From contig JAFKFN010000009.1 in the NCBI GenBank assembly GCA_017308255.1, forward strand, positions 1 to 64,000: a stretch of DNA of 64,000 nt. The letters run 5' to 3'. The notes under the pieces are model-generated. The model was not told where the DNA came from. It saw nothing but the letters and a program-made list of their open reading frames with translations, and did not search any database. A program made the translations under genes and the position numbers. Shown here one piece after another: positions 1 to 6,546 of the stretch (positions within the stretch are counted from its first letter, which is position 1; each line of letters starts with the position of its first letter). This DNA comes from Altererythrobacter sp. GTDB taxonomy: Bacteria; Pseudomonadota; Alphaproteobacteria; Sphingomonadales; Sphingomonadaceae.

Positions 1-35
1 TGCCCTGGATTGCTTCGCTACGCTCGCAATGACGA
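1..35. repeat. Half copy of a dispersed palindromic repeat
   Basis: Bases 2-35 match the right arm of the palindrome at 31426-31460, ending in GCTCGCAATGACGA. This is the intergenic palindrome type common in Sphingomonadales and other bacteria. The other arm, if present, lies outside the window. Confidence 0.7.
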
Positions 36-68
36 TTCAGTAGGTGATCAGGGCGCAGCCTCGCTAGG

Positions 69-91
69 TTCCCGCACTCGCGGGAATGACG
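69..91. repeat. Short hairpin repeat downstream of the gallate dioxygenase gene
   Basis: TTCCCGC (69-75) pairs perfectly with GCGGGAA (80-86) around a 4-base loop and is followed by TGACG. It resembles the two arms of the repeat at 26813-26893. It lies about 15 bases past the stop of the minus-strand dioxygenase gene and could end its transcript, although no T-run follows. Confidence 0.5.
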
Positions 92-105
92 GAGAGAGGG
101 AGGGC

Positions 106-1365
106 TTACTTCTCCTTGCCGCCCACGCCGTACGTGATCGCGGCGTTGCGGGTCTTCTGGAAGTCTTCCACGCTCATGCCCTTCATCGCGGCATAGATAT
201 GGATGTTGCCGACGCCGGTCACCGCGCCGAGCTTCTCGAGCATGAAGAAGATCACGCCATAGCGGATCATGCCGATCCAGTCGCGCCGGCGGATGAGATC
301 GCGTTCCTCGTCGGTCAGGTCGGCGGCGGCCAGCGTGCCTTCCTCGTCCTCGCGGAAGGCCTTGCGCACCTCCGGATCGATCAGTGAGTGCAGGAAGTGG
401 TTGATGCGATAGCCCTTGACCGACCGCTCGATGGTGAAGGGATAGGTTCCCTCCAGGCTCTCCGCCCCGTCCCAGTTCCACTCCATGCGCTCGCGCAGCG
501 CTTCATCGCTTTCGGGCGGCGTGGGCTCGGGCTTTTCTTCCAGGATCATCGTGGCGATCGGGGTCATCGAGGGCAGGAAATAGGCCTTGTGCGTGCATTC
601 GACCTCTTCCGACAGGGCGCCGCGCATCATCATCCACATGACGACTTCGGCGCCTTCCCAACCGCCCAGCTCGGCAAGCTTGGCGATCGGATAGTCGAGC
701 AGGGTTTCCGGGTGCTTTTCGAGCCGGTCCATGAATTCCATGTCCCACTCGGTATTGTTGAACCCGTTGCGTTCGCCGTGGACCTGGTGGCTGAGGCCGC
801 CGGTGCCGCAGATCGCCACCTTGATGTCTTCAGGGTAGGACTGGATCGCGCGGCGAAGCGACTTGCCGAACTTCCAGAAACGCCGCGCCGAAGGCAGCGG
901 CACGGTGAGCACGCCGCAGGCGATCGGCAGGAGCCGGGCGGCCCAGCCCTTGTCGTCATGGTCGAGCAGGACGGACAGCGGCGAGAAGGCGCCGTGATCC
1001 AGGTTCTTGCCCTGGAAATAGGACAAGTCGAATTCATCGGCGACCATGGCCTTGGCGATATGCTGGGCGAACTTCGGGTCGCCCTGGATACGCGGCAGAT
1101 CGCGCGGGCCGCCGCCTTCGTCGGCCGGGCCGTAGCTCTCCCCCACACCCAGCGCGAAATGGCTGTAATGATCGAAGAACGCGGTCATGTGGTCGTTGTA
1201 GATATAGACCAGCACGTCCGGCTTCTTGTCGCGCAGCCATTGCTGAACGGGCTCATAGCCTTCGAAGATCGGCTTCCACACCGGATCTTCGAACTTCTTC
1301 GCATCCTTGGCGAACGCGATGGTGGGGGTATGCGACGTGGCGATACCGCCAACGATGGTTGCCAT
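106..1365 (-). CDS. desB: Gallate dioxygenase, DesB-type fused LigB-LigA extradiol dioxygenase
   Basis: Class III extradiol ring-cleavage enzyme. The N-terminal two thirds is LigB-like (catalytic) and the C-terminal ~120 residues LigA-like, fused in the order known for DesB gallate dioxygenase (about 418 aa; 419 aa here). Visible motifs are SHTPT near residue 12, YNDHM, LDHGAFSPLS, GTGGLSHQVHG and, in the LigA part, RNRDWIGM-like and KTRNAAITYG. It is expected to open the gallate ring to oxalomesaconate with Fe(II), in the cytoplasm. The start is the ATG at 1365, behind AAGGAAAGG; an ATG 30 bases upstream is in frame but lacks the conserved MATIVGG start. No other gallate or protocatechuate pathway gene is adjacent. 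It could also act on protocatechuate or 3-O-methylgallate. Confidence 0.85.
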   Translation of the reverse strand: MATIVGGIATSHTPTIAFAKDAKKFEDPVWKPIFEGYEPVQQWLRDKKPDVLVYIYNDHMTAFFDHYSHFALGVGESYGPADEGGGPRDLPRIQGDPKFAQHIAKAMVADEFDLSYFQGKNLDHGAFSPLSVLLDHDDKGWAARLLPIACGVLTVPLPSARRFWKFGKSLRRAIQSYPEDIKVAICGTGGLSHQVHGERNGFNNTEWDMEFMDRLEKHPETLLDYPIAKLAELGGWEGAEVVMWMMMRGALSEEVECTHKAYFLPSMTPIATMILEEKPEPTPPESDEALRERMEWNWDGAESLEGTYPFTIERSVKGYRINHFLHSLIDPEVRKAFREDEEGTLAAADLTDEERDLIRRRDWIGMIRYGVIFFMLEKLGAVTGVGNIHIYAAMKGMSVEDFQKTRNAAITYGVGGKEK

Positions 1366-1499
1366 GATGCGGGCCTTTCCTTCCATCCCGCGCACAGGGC
1401 CGCGCGAGAACGCTCGATTTTCTTATAGTATGGCATGGGGAAGAGGCTTGCGGCAAGTCAACTTCCACATAGGCGAAGGTTTCGCATATCCGAAATGAA

Positions 1500-1531
1500 G
1501 CGGGCGGAGAGGCTGCCGCCGCTCCGCCCGC
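1500..1531. terminator. GC-rich hairpin in the desB-SWIB spacer
   Basis: GCGGGCGGAG (1500-1509) pairs with CTCCGCCCGC (1522-1531), a 10-base stem with a 12-base loop. It lies just downstream of a second hairpin in the direction of SWIB transcription and could reinforce termination or insulate the dioxygenase gene. Confidence 0.45.
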
Positions 1532-1532
1532 C

Positions 1533-1558
1533 AAAACTTCGCTTCCCGAAACGGGAAG
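1533..1558 (-). terminator. Probable intrinsic terminator of the SWIB gene
   Basis: On the minus strand, CTTCCCG-TTT-CGGGAAG (1558-1542) is followed by GCGAAGTTTT. The 7-base perfect stem sits about 10 bases after the SWIB stop codon, with a short T-run at 1536-1533. Confidence 0.5.
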
Positions 1559-1568
1559 GGCGCCTGGC

Positions 1569-1820
1569 TCAGCTCAAGTGCTTGGAAACCGCGGCGGTCA
1601 TCTTGAACATCGAAATCTGATCCTTGCCGATGACTGAGCCGAGCTTGGCATCGGGATTGATCTGCCGCTTGTCGTTCTTGTCCTGCAGGCTGTTCGCCTT
1701 GATGTAGTCCCATACCTTCGAGGTCACTTCGGCGCGGGTCATGGGACCCTTGCCAATCACGTTCTCGAGGTCTCCCGACAAGTTCACGGGCTTGTTAAGC
1801 GCGTTGTTCTTAGCGGCCAT
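1569..1820 (-). CDS. SWIB/MDM2 domain protein
   Basis: An 83-residue protein that is essentially one SWIB/MDM2 fold, better known from eukaryotic chromatin-remodelling complexes but also found as short stand-alone proteins in bacteria, including Chlamydia and sphingomonads. Recognisable parts are the basic, Asn-rich start, the block PMTRAEVTSKVWDYIKANSL, and the C-terminal stretch from KRQINPDAKLG onward. The ATG at 1820 is preceded by AGGGAGAA; the longer reading frame upstream lacks any conserved sequence. The function in bacteria is not settled; a nucleoid-associated role is usually inferred. It lies 38 bases from the PEBP gene on the same strand. Confidence 0.85.
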   Translation of the reverse strand: MAAKNNALNKPVNLSGDLENVIGKGPMTRAEVTSKVWDYIKANSLQDKNDKRQINPDAKLGSVIGKDQISMFKMTAAVSKHLS

Positions 1821-1858
1821 TCGTATTCTCCCTTTCTCCATAAAATGCGCACGGCGGA

Positions 1859-2461
1859 TCACATTCCGTCGTCGTCTTCCCAATCGAGATCGTCTTCATC
1901 TCCCCCGCGAGCATAGGTGCCCGTCAGCGTCGCGGCGGCAAGCACGTGCCCTTCCATTGCCTCGATCAGGTCGCCGCGGCCGGCACCTGGCATTAAATCC
2001 AGCGAAATGTCGAGCGCGAAGAGCTGAAACACATAATCGTGCGGCCCATGGCCGGTTGGCGGGTCGGGCGGAAGCCATTCGGAATTGCCGAATGAATTCT
2101 TTCCCACGCGCGGCGGCACCTCTCCTTCCAGCAGCTGGCCGCGCTGGGGGGCGAGACCCCAGACGAGCCAATGGCAGAAGGGCTGGGGCGTCGGCGCATC
2201 GGGATCTTCGACGATGAGCGCCAGCTCCGCGGTTCCGGCCGGCGGGGCGGTCCAATCCAGCGGCGGGGCCACGGCGTCATCCTCGTCCGCGGTAAAGCAC
2301 GGATCGAGTTCTTCCCCATCGTTGAAGGCGGCCGAACGGATCGCGAAGCCATCCCGATTGAGGAGGGCTTCCGTCCCCAGGCGGGCGAGCGCCAGCTTCG
2401 CATGGCCGGAACGGACGTTGCGCAGGGCCTTTCCAAGCCAATCCGGGACGTGTTCGAGCAT
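1859..2461 (-). CDS. YbhB/YbcL family (PEBP, Raf kinase inhibitor-like) protein
   Basis: Phosphatidylethanolamine-binding protein fold. The hallmark run DPDAPTPQPFCHWLVWGL is present, followed by GKNSFGNSEWLPPDPPTGHGPHDYVFQLFALD, which is typical of bacterial YbhB/YbcL (LppC-type) proteins. At 200 residues it is about 20-40 longer than E. coli YbhB because of an N-terminal helical extension and an acidic tail (EDDLDWEDDDGM). No signal peptide is seen, so it is probably cytoplasmic. The biochemical role of bacterial members is unknown. It may be co-transcribed with the SWIB gene. Confidence 0.88.
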   Translation of the reverse strand: MLEHVPDWLGKALRNVRSGHAKLALARLGTEALLNRDGFAIRSAAFNDGEELDPCFTADEDDAVAPPLDWTAPPAGTAELALIVEDPDAPTPQPFCHWLVWGLAPQRGQLLEGEVPPRVGKNSFGNSEWLPPDPPTGHGPHDYVFQLFALDISLDLMPGAGRGDLIEAMEGHVLAAATLTGTYARGGDEDDLDWEDDDGM

Positions 2462-2666
2462 TTTGGCCTTTGGAATGATTTACGCCTGCGGTTCTTGCAG
2501 CCTGTGCCAAGCGCCCTCGATATTGGCAAGGGAGGCCCCCTGCGTATCTGTCGACGGATTGGCTCCTTTTGCCGCATCTTCCACAACGATGTGGAGCCAA
2601 GGCACTGGGCGCTTGCCTAGCCGGGCGCCACGAATATAGCCTGTACCGGATTTTCGGAGGGGCAGG

Positions 2667-4133
2667 GTGTTGCGGGACTTCGCTTTTTCGACTCGCGCGG
2701 CCCATTCCGCGCTGGTCGCCGGTTGTCTTGCCATGCTCGCTGCCTGCGGGGGCGGGGAAGCGGCTACGCCTTCGCCCAGCGCCACGATCACGCCCACGCC
2801 AAGTGCCACGCCCACCACCAGCGCCTGTTCTTTGACCGCGCGACGGAACTGGGCGCTGGCCCAGTTGCAGGAATGGTATCTTTTCCCCAGCCTGCTCAAT
2901 ACCGGGGCGAACCCCGCGGCCTATTCGACGGTTGACGCCTATATCGACGCCCTGGTTGCCCCAGCGCGGGCGCAGAACCGTGACCGCTATTTCACCTACC
3001 TGACCTCGATAGCCGAGGAGGAGGCTTATTACGGGCAGGGCGCGACCGCCGGTTTCGGGATGCGGTTCATGCTCGATTTCGGCAGCCGGCTGCTGGTAAA
3101 CGAAGCGTTCGAGGGAGGCCCGGCGCTGGCGAACGGGATCGATCGCGGGGTCGAGATTCTTGGAATCGGGACGGACGGCAGCAATATCCGCAGCGTTTCC
3201 AGCATCCTGGCATCGGGCGGCACGGCGGCCCTCGTCTATGCGCTCGGCCCCGATACCAGCGGCACGACCAGGGTCTTCCATCTCCGCGACCAGGCGGGGG
3301 TGGAACGGAGGGTCACCCTGGCGAAGAGTACATTCACACTCGACCCGGTTTCAGACCGCTATGGCGCCAAGATCATCCTGGATGGGGCCAGGAAGGTCGG
3401 ATACATCAACCTGCGCACTTTCATCGGCCCAGCGAATGAGGATCTGCGGGCGGCCTTCGCTGACTTCAAGGCGCAGGGCGTCACGGAACTGATCATCGAT
3501 CTGCGCTATAACGGCGGCGGCCTTATCTCGGTGGCCGAATTCCTGGGCGACCTGATGGGGGAGGGGCGCACCGGGCAGGTGTTCGATTATACGAGCTACC
3601 GGGAGTCCAAAGCCTTCTGGAACACAAGCCACAGCTTCCGCCCCTTACCGGAATCGATCGCGCCGACGAAAGTCGCCTTCATCGCCACCGAGGGGACGGC
3701 TTCGGCCAGCGAACTGGTGGTGAACGGGATGGTCCCTCATCTGGGTACTCAGATGGCGCTCGTCGGCACCAATACTTATGGCAAGCCGGTGGGGCAGGTC
3801 GGGGTCGATCGCGACGAATGCGACGATCGCCTGCGCGTGGTCGCGTTGAAGACGGAGAATGCCGATCACCAGGGCGAATACTACAACGGCCTGGCCACTA
3901 CCGTGCCGGTCACCTGCAGCGCGACCGACGATATTTCTCATCCGCTCGGCGATCCGGAGGAGGGGATGACCCGCGTGGCGCTCGATTTCCTCGCCGGGCG
4001 CAGCTGCACCTCGATCCTCGCCGCCACGGCGAGCGCGTCGATAAGCGGCGTGAAGACGGGCGGGGACAAGGCGCTGCTCATCCGCGTCGCGCCGCAAAGC
4101 ACGCCGCAGCGCGAGATGCCCGGCGCGTTCTGA
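2667..4133 (+). CDS. S41 family C-terminal-processing peptidase, lipoprotein
   Basis: A 488-residue envelope serine protease. The signal peptide ends in a lipobox, L-A-A-C with Cys27, followed by a Thr/Pro/Ser-rich linker (residues 30-54). A PDZ-like region spans roughly 130-215, and the S41 catalytic domain 240-450 with TEGTASASELV (Ser348) and TYGKPVGQ (Lys373). The Ser-to-Lys spacing of 25 matches Prc/CtpA enzymes. Cysteines near 386, 409 and 436 may pair. The start is GTG at 2667, behind GGAGG at 2656-2660; TTG at 2670 is the alternative. It is a stand-alone gene, divergent from the PEBP gene. Substrates are unknown; related lipoproteins are common in sphingomonads. Confidence 0.85.
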   Translation: MLRDFAFSTRAAHSALVAGCLAMLAACGGGEAATPSPSATITPTPSATPTTSACSLTARRNWALAQLQEWYLFPSLLNTGANPAAYSTVDAYIDALVAPARAQNRDRYFTYLTSIAEEEAYYGQGATAGFGMRFMLDFGSRLLVNEAFEGGPALANGIDRGVEILGIGTDGSNIRSVSSILASGGTAALVYALGPDTSGTTRVFHLRDQAGVERRVTLAKSTFTLDPVSDRYGAKIILDGARKVGYINLRTFIGPANEDLRAAFADFKAQGVTELIIDLRYNGGGLISVAEFLGDLMGEGRTGQVFDYTSYRESKAFWNTSHSFRPLPESIAPTKVAFIATEGTASASELVVNGMVPHLGTQMALVGTNTYGKPVGQVGVDRDECDDRLRVVALKTENADHQGEYYNGLATTVPVTCSATDDISHPLGDPEEGMTRVALDFLAGRSCTSILAATASASISGVKTGGDKALLIRVAPQSTPQREMPGAF

Positions 4134-4194
4134 TTTCCGGAACACGCTCCACCGCGGCCCGTTGGTTCGGGGGCGGGATAGCGGAGTTCGTTCC

Positions 4195-4485
4195 ATGGCC
4201 CAGCGCAAATGGTCGCAGGAGGTGACCGACCATTCCGATGCCCTCGATCTCGAGCATGGGGTGTTCACCAGGCACGATCCCGCCGAGATCGCCAGCTCTC
4301 TCAAGCGATCGGCCGAGCGCAGCGAACGCCGCAAGGCCGATCCTTACCGTTCGGCGATGTCGATGCTCACCTTCTACATCAACCGTGCCGGCAAGGATCT
4401 CGACAAGACGCAGAAGCAGGTGCTCGAGGATGCCAAGGGCGAGCTGCGGAAGGCCTTCGGGCGCGAAGCGGAGGATGCGCGATGA
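4195..4485 (+). CDS. DUF3175 domain protein
   Basis: A 96-residue basic and helical protein matching DUF3175, with KWSQEVTDHSDALDLEHGVF at the N terminus and SAMSMLTFYINRAGKDL in the middle. The function is unknown. The ATG at 4195 begins the conserved MAQRKW; an upstream in-frame GTG at 4162 gives unrelated sequence. Its stop overlaps the next start (ATGA at 4482-4485), so the two are probably translated together. Confidence 0.8.
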   Translation: MAQRKWSQEVTDHSDALDLEHGVFTRHDPAEIASSLKRSAERSERRKADPYRSAMSMLTFYINRAGKDLDKTQKQVLEDAKGELRKAFGREAEDAR

Positions 4486-4631
4486 TCCGCAAGCTGGCCT
4501 CGGGCCAATATCGCCTCTGTTCGCGCAAGAAGGATCCTGACACCGGCAAGCGCCGAAATCTCGGGACTTTCGATACGAAGGAAGCCGCGCAGAAGCACGA
4601 GCGCGAGGTGCAGTACTTCAAGCGCCACTGA
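4482..4631 (+). CDS. Small basic protein coupled to the DUF3175 gene
   Basis: A 49-residue protein starting MIRKLASGQYRLCSRKKD and ending EVQYFKRH, rich in Lys and Arg. It reads like the compact three-strand 'RKLASGEYRLYSRK' proteins that accompany DUF3175 genes in many proteobacteria. Its ATG lies inside the DUF3175 stop (ATGA), which argues that it is real despite its size. It is convergent with the dioxygenase gene, 2 bases beyond. Function unknown. Confidence 0.75.
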   Translation: MIRKLASGQYRLCSRKKDPDTGKRRNLGTFDTKEAAQKHEREVQYFKRH

Positions 4632-4633
4632 AC

Positions 4634-5425
4634 TCAGACGAAGCGGAAGGCCGACACCATCCCGCCGAGCACAGCTTCGCCGTAATCGTGTGTGCCGTGC
4701 GCATCCGATGCCCCTGCGGCGATCATCAATGGCAGCAAATGCTCCTCGCGCGGATGGCACAGCCGCGCCCAGGGTGCGCTTTCCCAGCGAGCAAGCAGCG
4801 CCGAGCGTTCCGGCGCCTCGGCTTCGGCGGCGGCGGTGAGCCAGGCGTCGAACTCGCGCGAAGGCGCTTCCGCTCGCGGATCGCCCATGGCGCGCAGGTT
4901 GTGAAAGCTCATGCCCGAGCCGAGGATCAGCACCCCTTCGTCGCGCAACGGGGCCAGCGCGCGCCCGGCCGCCAGCTGTATCGCCGGATCGAGCGAGGCG
5001 TGCAGTGACATCTGCACCACCGGGATAGCTGCCTCGGGAAAGGCGACCTTGAGCGGGACGAACACCCCGTGGTCGAAGCCGCGTTCCCGATCGAGCGCCG
5101 ACGGCAGTCCTGCCTCGCCGATAAGGTCCGCCGCTTGCTTCGCCAAAGTGGGCGAGCCGGGCGCGGGCCAGGTGAGCTGATAGGTTTCCGGCGGAAATCC
5201 GTAATAGTCGTAGATCAGCGAGGGCGATTCCACGGCGGAAAACGTGAAGGCCGGCGCTTCCCAATGGCCCGAAATCACCAGGATCGCGCGGGGCGGTTCG
5301 GGGAGGCTGGCGGGCAGGGCGCGCAGATAGGCCTCCATCCGCGTCCACATCCCCTGCGGATCGGGCATGAAGAAGCAGGGTCCGCCACCGTGCGGAATGA
5401 ACAGGCTGGGCTGACGATCGGGCAT
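4634..5425 (-). CDS. Class III extradiol dioxygenase, DODA/YgiD type
   Basis: A 263-residue LigB-fold protein of the 4,5-DOPA dioxygenase extradiol family. The expected metal and active-site histidines are in SLFIPHGGGPCFF, VISGHWE, RGFDHGVFVPL and LCHPREEHLLPL, so the enzyme looks intact. The family opens catechols at the extradiol position; E. coli YgiD does so with L-DOPA, but the physiological substrate in bacteria is generally unknown. It is not related in detail to the DesB-type enzyme at the start of the window and is not in an aromatic gene cluster. Confidence 0.88.
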   Translation of the reverse strand: MPDRQPSLFIPHGGGPCFFMPDPQGMWTRMEAYLRALPASLPEPPRAILVISGHWEAPAFTFSAVESPSLIYDYYGFPPETYQLTWPAPGSPTLAKQAADLIGEAGLPSALDRERGFDHGVFVPLKVAFPEAAIPVVQMSLHASLDPAIQLAAGRALAPLRDEGVLILGSGMSFHNLRAMGDPRAEAPSREFDAWLTAAAEAEAPERSALLARWESAPWARLCHPREEHLLPLMIAAGASDAHGTHDYGEAVLGGMVSAFRFV

Positions 5426-5463
5426 GCCGGCTCTCTAGAGGCGATCCGCACCGATACCAATGG

Positions 5464-5907
5464 TCACGGTTGGTCCGCCCCTTCGAAGGGCTGGCGCTGG
5501 GTCCAGCCGCAACCGGCGCGGGTATCCTTGCCGATCTCCAAGGTGATGGTGAAGGGATAGCTGCGGTCGGACATGCCGTCGCTGCACGCCAGCGGAGTGG
5601 CCATCATCACGAATTCCTCGCCGCCGAGCATCCCCGTGAAGGAAACCCCGCCGCGTCCGGCGAACCGTTCCACCTGAACGGCCTGGCCGGCCTGGTCTTC
5701 CGGCGTGGTATAAGTGAGCGCGCTGCCGGTCACTTGCCCGCCCCAGAAAGGCTCCGTCCCCACGAAATGGAGCGTCTCGCTGGCGGTGATGCCGTCATAG
5801 GGCTGGCTGTCGTCCGCCGCGCCGTTTGCCGGCGCTCCGTTCGGCTGCTGGTGGCAGGCGGCAAGCAGAAGGATTGCCGTGGCGAGGATGGATCGGCATG
5901 ATGTCAT
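5464..5907 (-). CDS. COG3650-like lipoprotein
   Basis: A 147-residue lipoprotein. The ATG at 5907 opens a signal peptide with the lipobox L-L-A-A-C (MTSCRSILATAILLLAAC). The mature part carries the block HFVGTEPFWGGQV, then ATPLACSDGMSDRSYPF and a closing GCGWTQ, which are the conserved features of the small COG3650 family of predicted envelope proteins. Upstream in-frame codons to 5991 do not look like protein. Role unknown. Confidence 0.72.
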   Translation of the reverse strand: MTSCRSILATAILLLAACHQQPNGAPANGAADDSQPYDGITASETLHFVGTEPFWGGQVTGSALTYTTPEDQAGQAVQVERFAGRGGVSFTGMLGGEEFVMMATPLACSDGMSDRSYPFTITLEIGKDTRAGCGWTQRQPFEGADQP

Positions 5908-5978
5908 GGCAAGGCAACCTTTTGCCGCATTCGGGTGTTCCCGCAAGCGGAGGCGTTGTCGGGTGGGAGAGGGCAGGC

Positions 5979-6446
5979 ATGGCACGGACAAGGCGCACCC
6001 GCATACCGATCATCGCGAAACTGGCACCGGCGGTGGTCGTGGCCGGAATGGCGCTCGGCTGGCTGCTCGGTTCGGCCGCCGATCCGATGATGAAGCAACG
6101 CGCCGAATCCGGCGGAGACGCGGCTCTCCGTTCCTCGTCGGCGTTCACGCGCCCGGCGGACGGAGGCTGGCCCGCTTTAGGTTCCGACGCGCCGGATGCC
6201 TCGGCAAGCTACCGCCCGAACCTCGATTATGATGCCGTCGTCGGCGCCGAGTGGGCTTTCCCCGAGGCGTCGGACGATGCCGACTTCGCGCAACCGTCCT
6301 CGTCCGACGATGCGTTCGAGGCGGCCGGCAAGGCCGAGCAGGCGTCCGAAGACGCCACGGCCGCCATGGCGGCCTCGACACCGGATGAACCGGCGGTGGA
6401 GCCCGAGGCGCGCAAGTCCGCGCTCGCGCGATCGGGGCTTTATTGA
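5979..6446 (+). CDS. Membrane-anchored Ala/Asp-rich protein of unknown function
   Basis: 155 residues. A short positively charged N terminus (MARTRRTR) is followed by one membrane segment (about 10-31, ending ALGWLLG) and then a long, low-complexity Ala/Ser/Asp/Glu-rich region that is probably outside the membrane and disordered. The ATG at 5979 is preceded by GGGAGAGGG. It is divergent from the COG3650 lipoprotein and 100 bases upstream of ntrY on the same strand. I do not recognise the family. Confidence 0.65.
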   Translation: MARTRRTRIPIIAKLAPAVVVAGMALGWLLGSAADPMMKQRAESGGDAALRSSSAFTRPADGGWPALGSDAPDASASYRPNLDYDAVVGAEWAFPEASDDADFAQPSSSDDAFEAAGKAEQASEDATAAMAASTPDEPAVEPEARKSALARSGLY

Positions 6447-6519
6447 CGCCCGGCATTGAGGCGCAGCGCGTTGTCCCCGGCTTTCGGCACCTCGTGGCCG
6501 AAATTGCCTTGCAATCCTG

Positions 6520-6533
6520 CAACAGCATTGTTG
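6520..6533. promoter_or_regulatory. Perfect inverted repeat upstream of ntrY
   Basis: CAACA-GCAT-TGTTG lies 14 bases before the ntrY start. It contains CAA-N5-TTG, the form reported for NtrX-binding sites in alphaproteobacteria as I recall it, so autoregulation by NtrX is a reasonable inference. CTGCAAC also occurs twice nearby (6517-6523 and 6539-6545). Confidence 0.35.
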
Positions 6534-6546
6534 TAACACTGCAACG

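Noticed and set aside
388-1428. 346-codon plus-strand frame opposite the gallate dioxygenase.
   Set aside because: Antisense shadow of a well-conserved gene with no recognisable domain.
2480-2650. Possible short minus-strand protein reading GYIRGARLGKRPVPWL... before a TAA.
   Set aside because: It looks somewhat protein-like, but I find no start codon or binding site in frame and third-position GC is low. It could be a gene remnant; I cannot support it.
4634-5425. The DODA-type dioxygenase taken as part of a gallate pathway with the DesB-type gene.
   Set aside because: The two are 3.3 kb apart with unrelated genes between, and the subfamily differs; no shared operon is visible.
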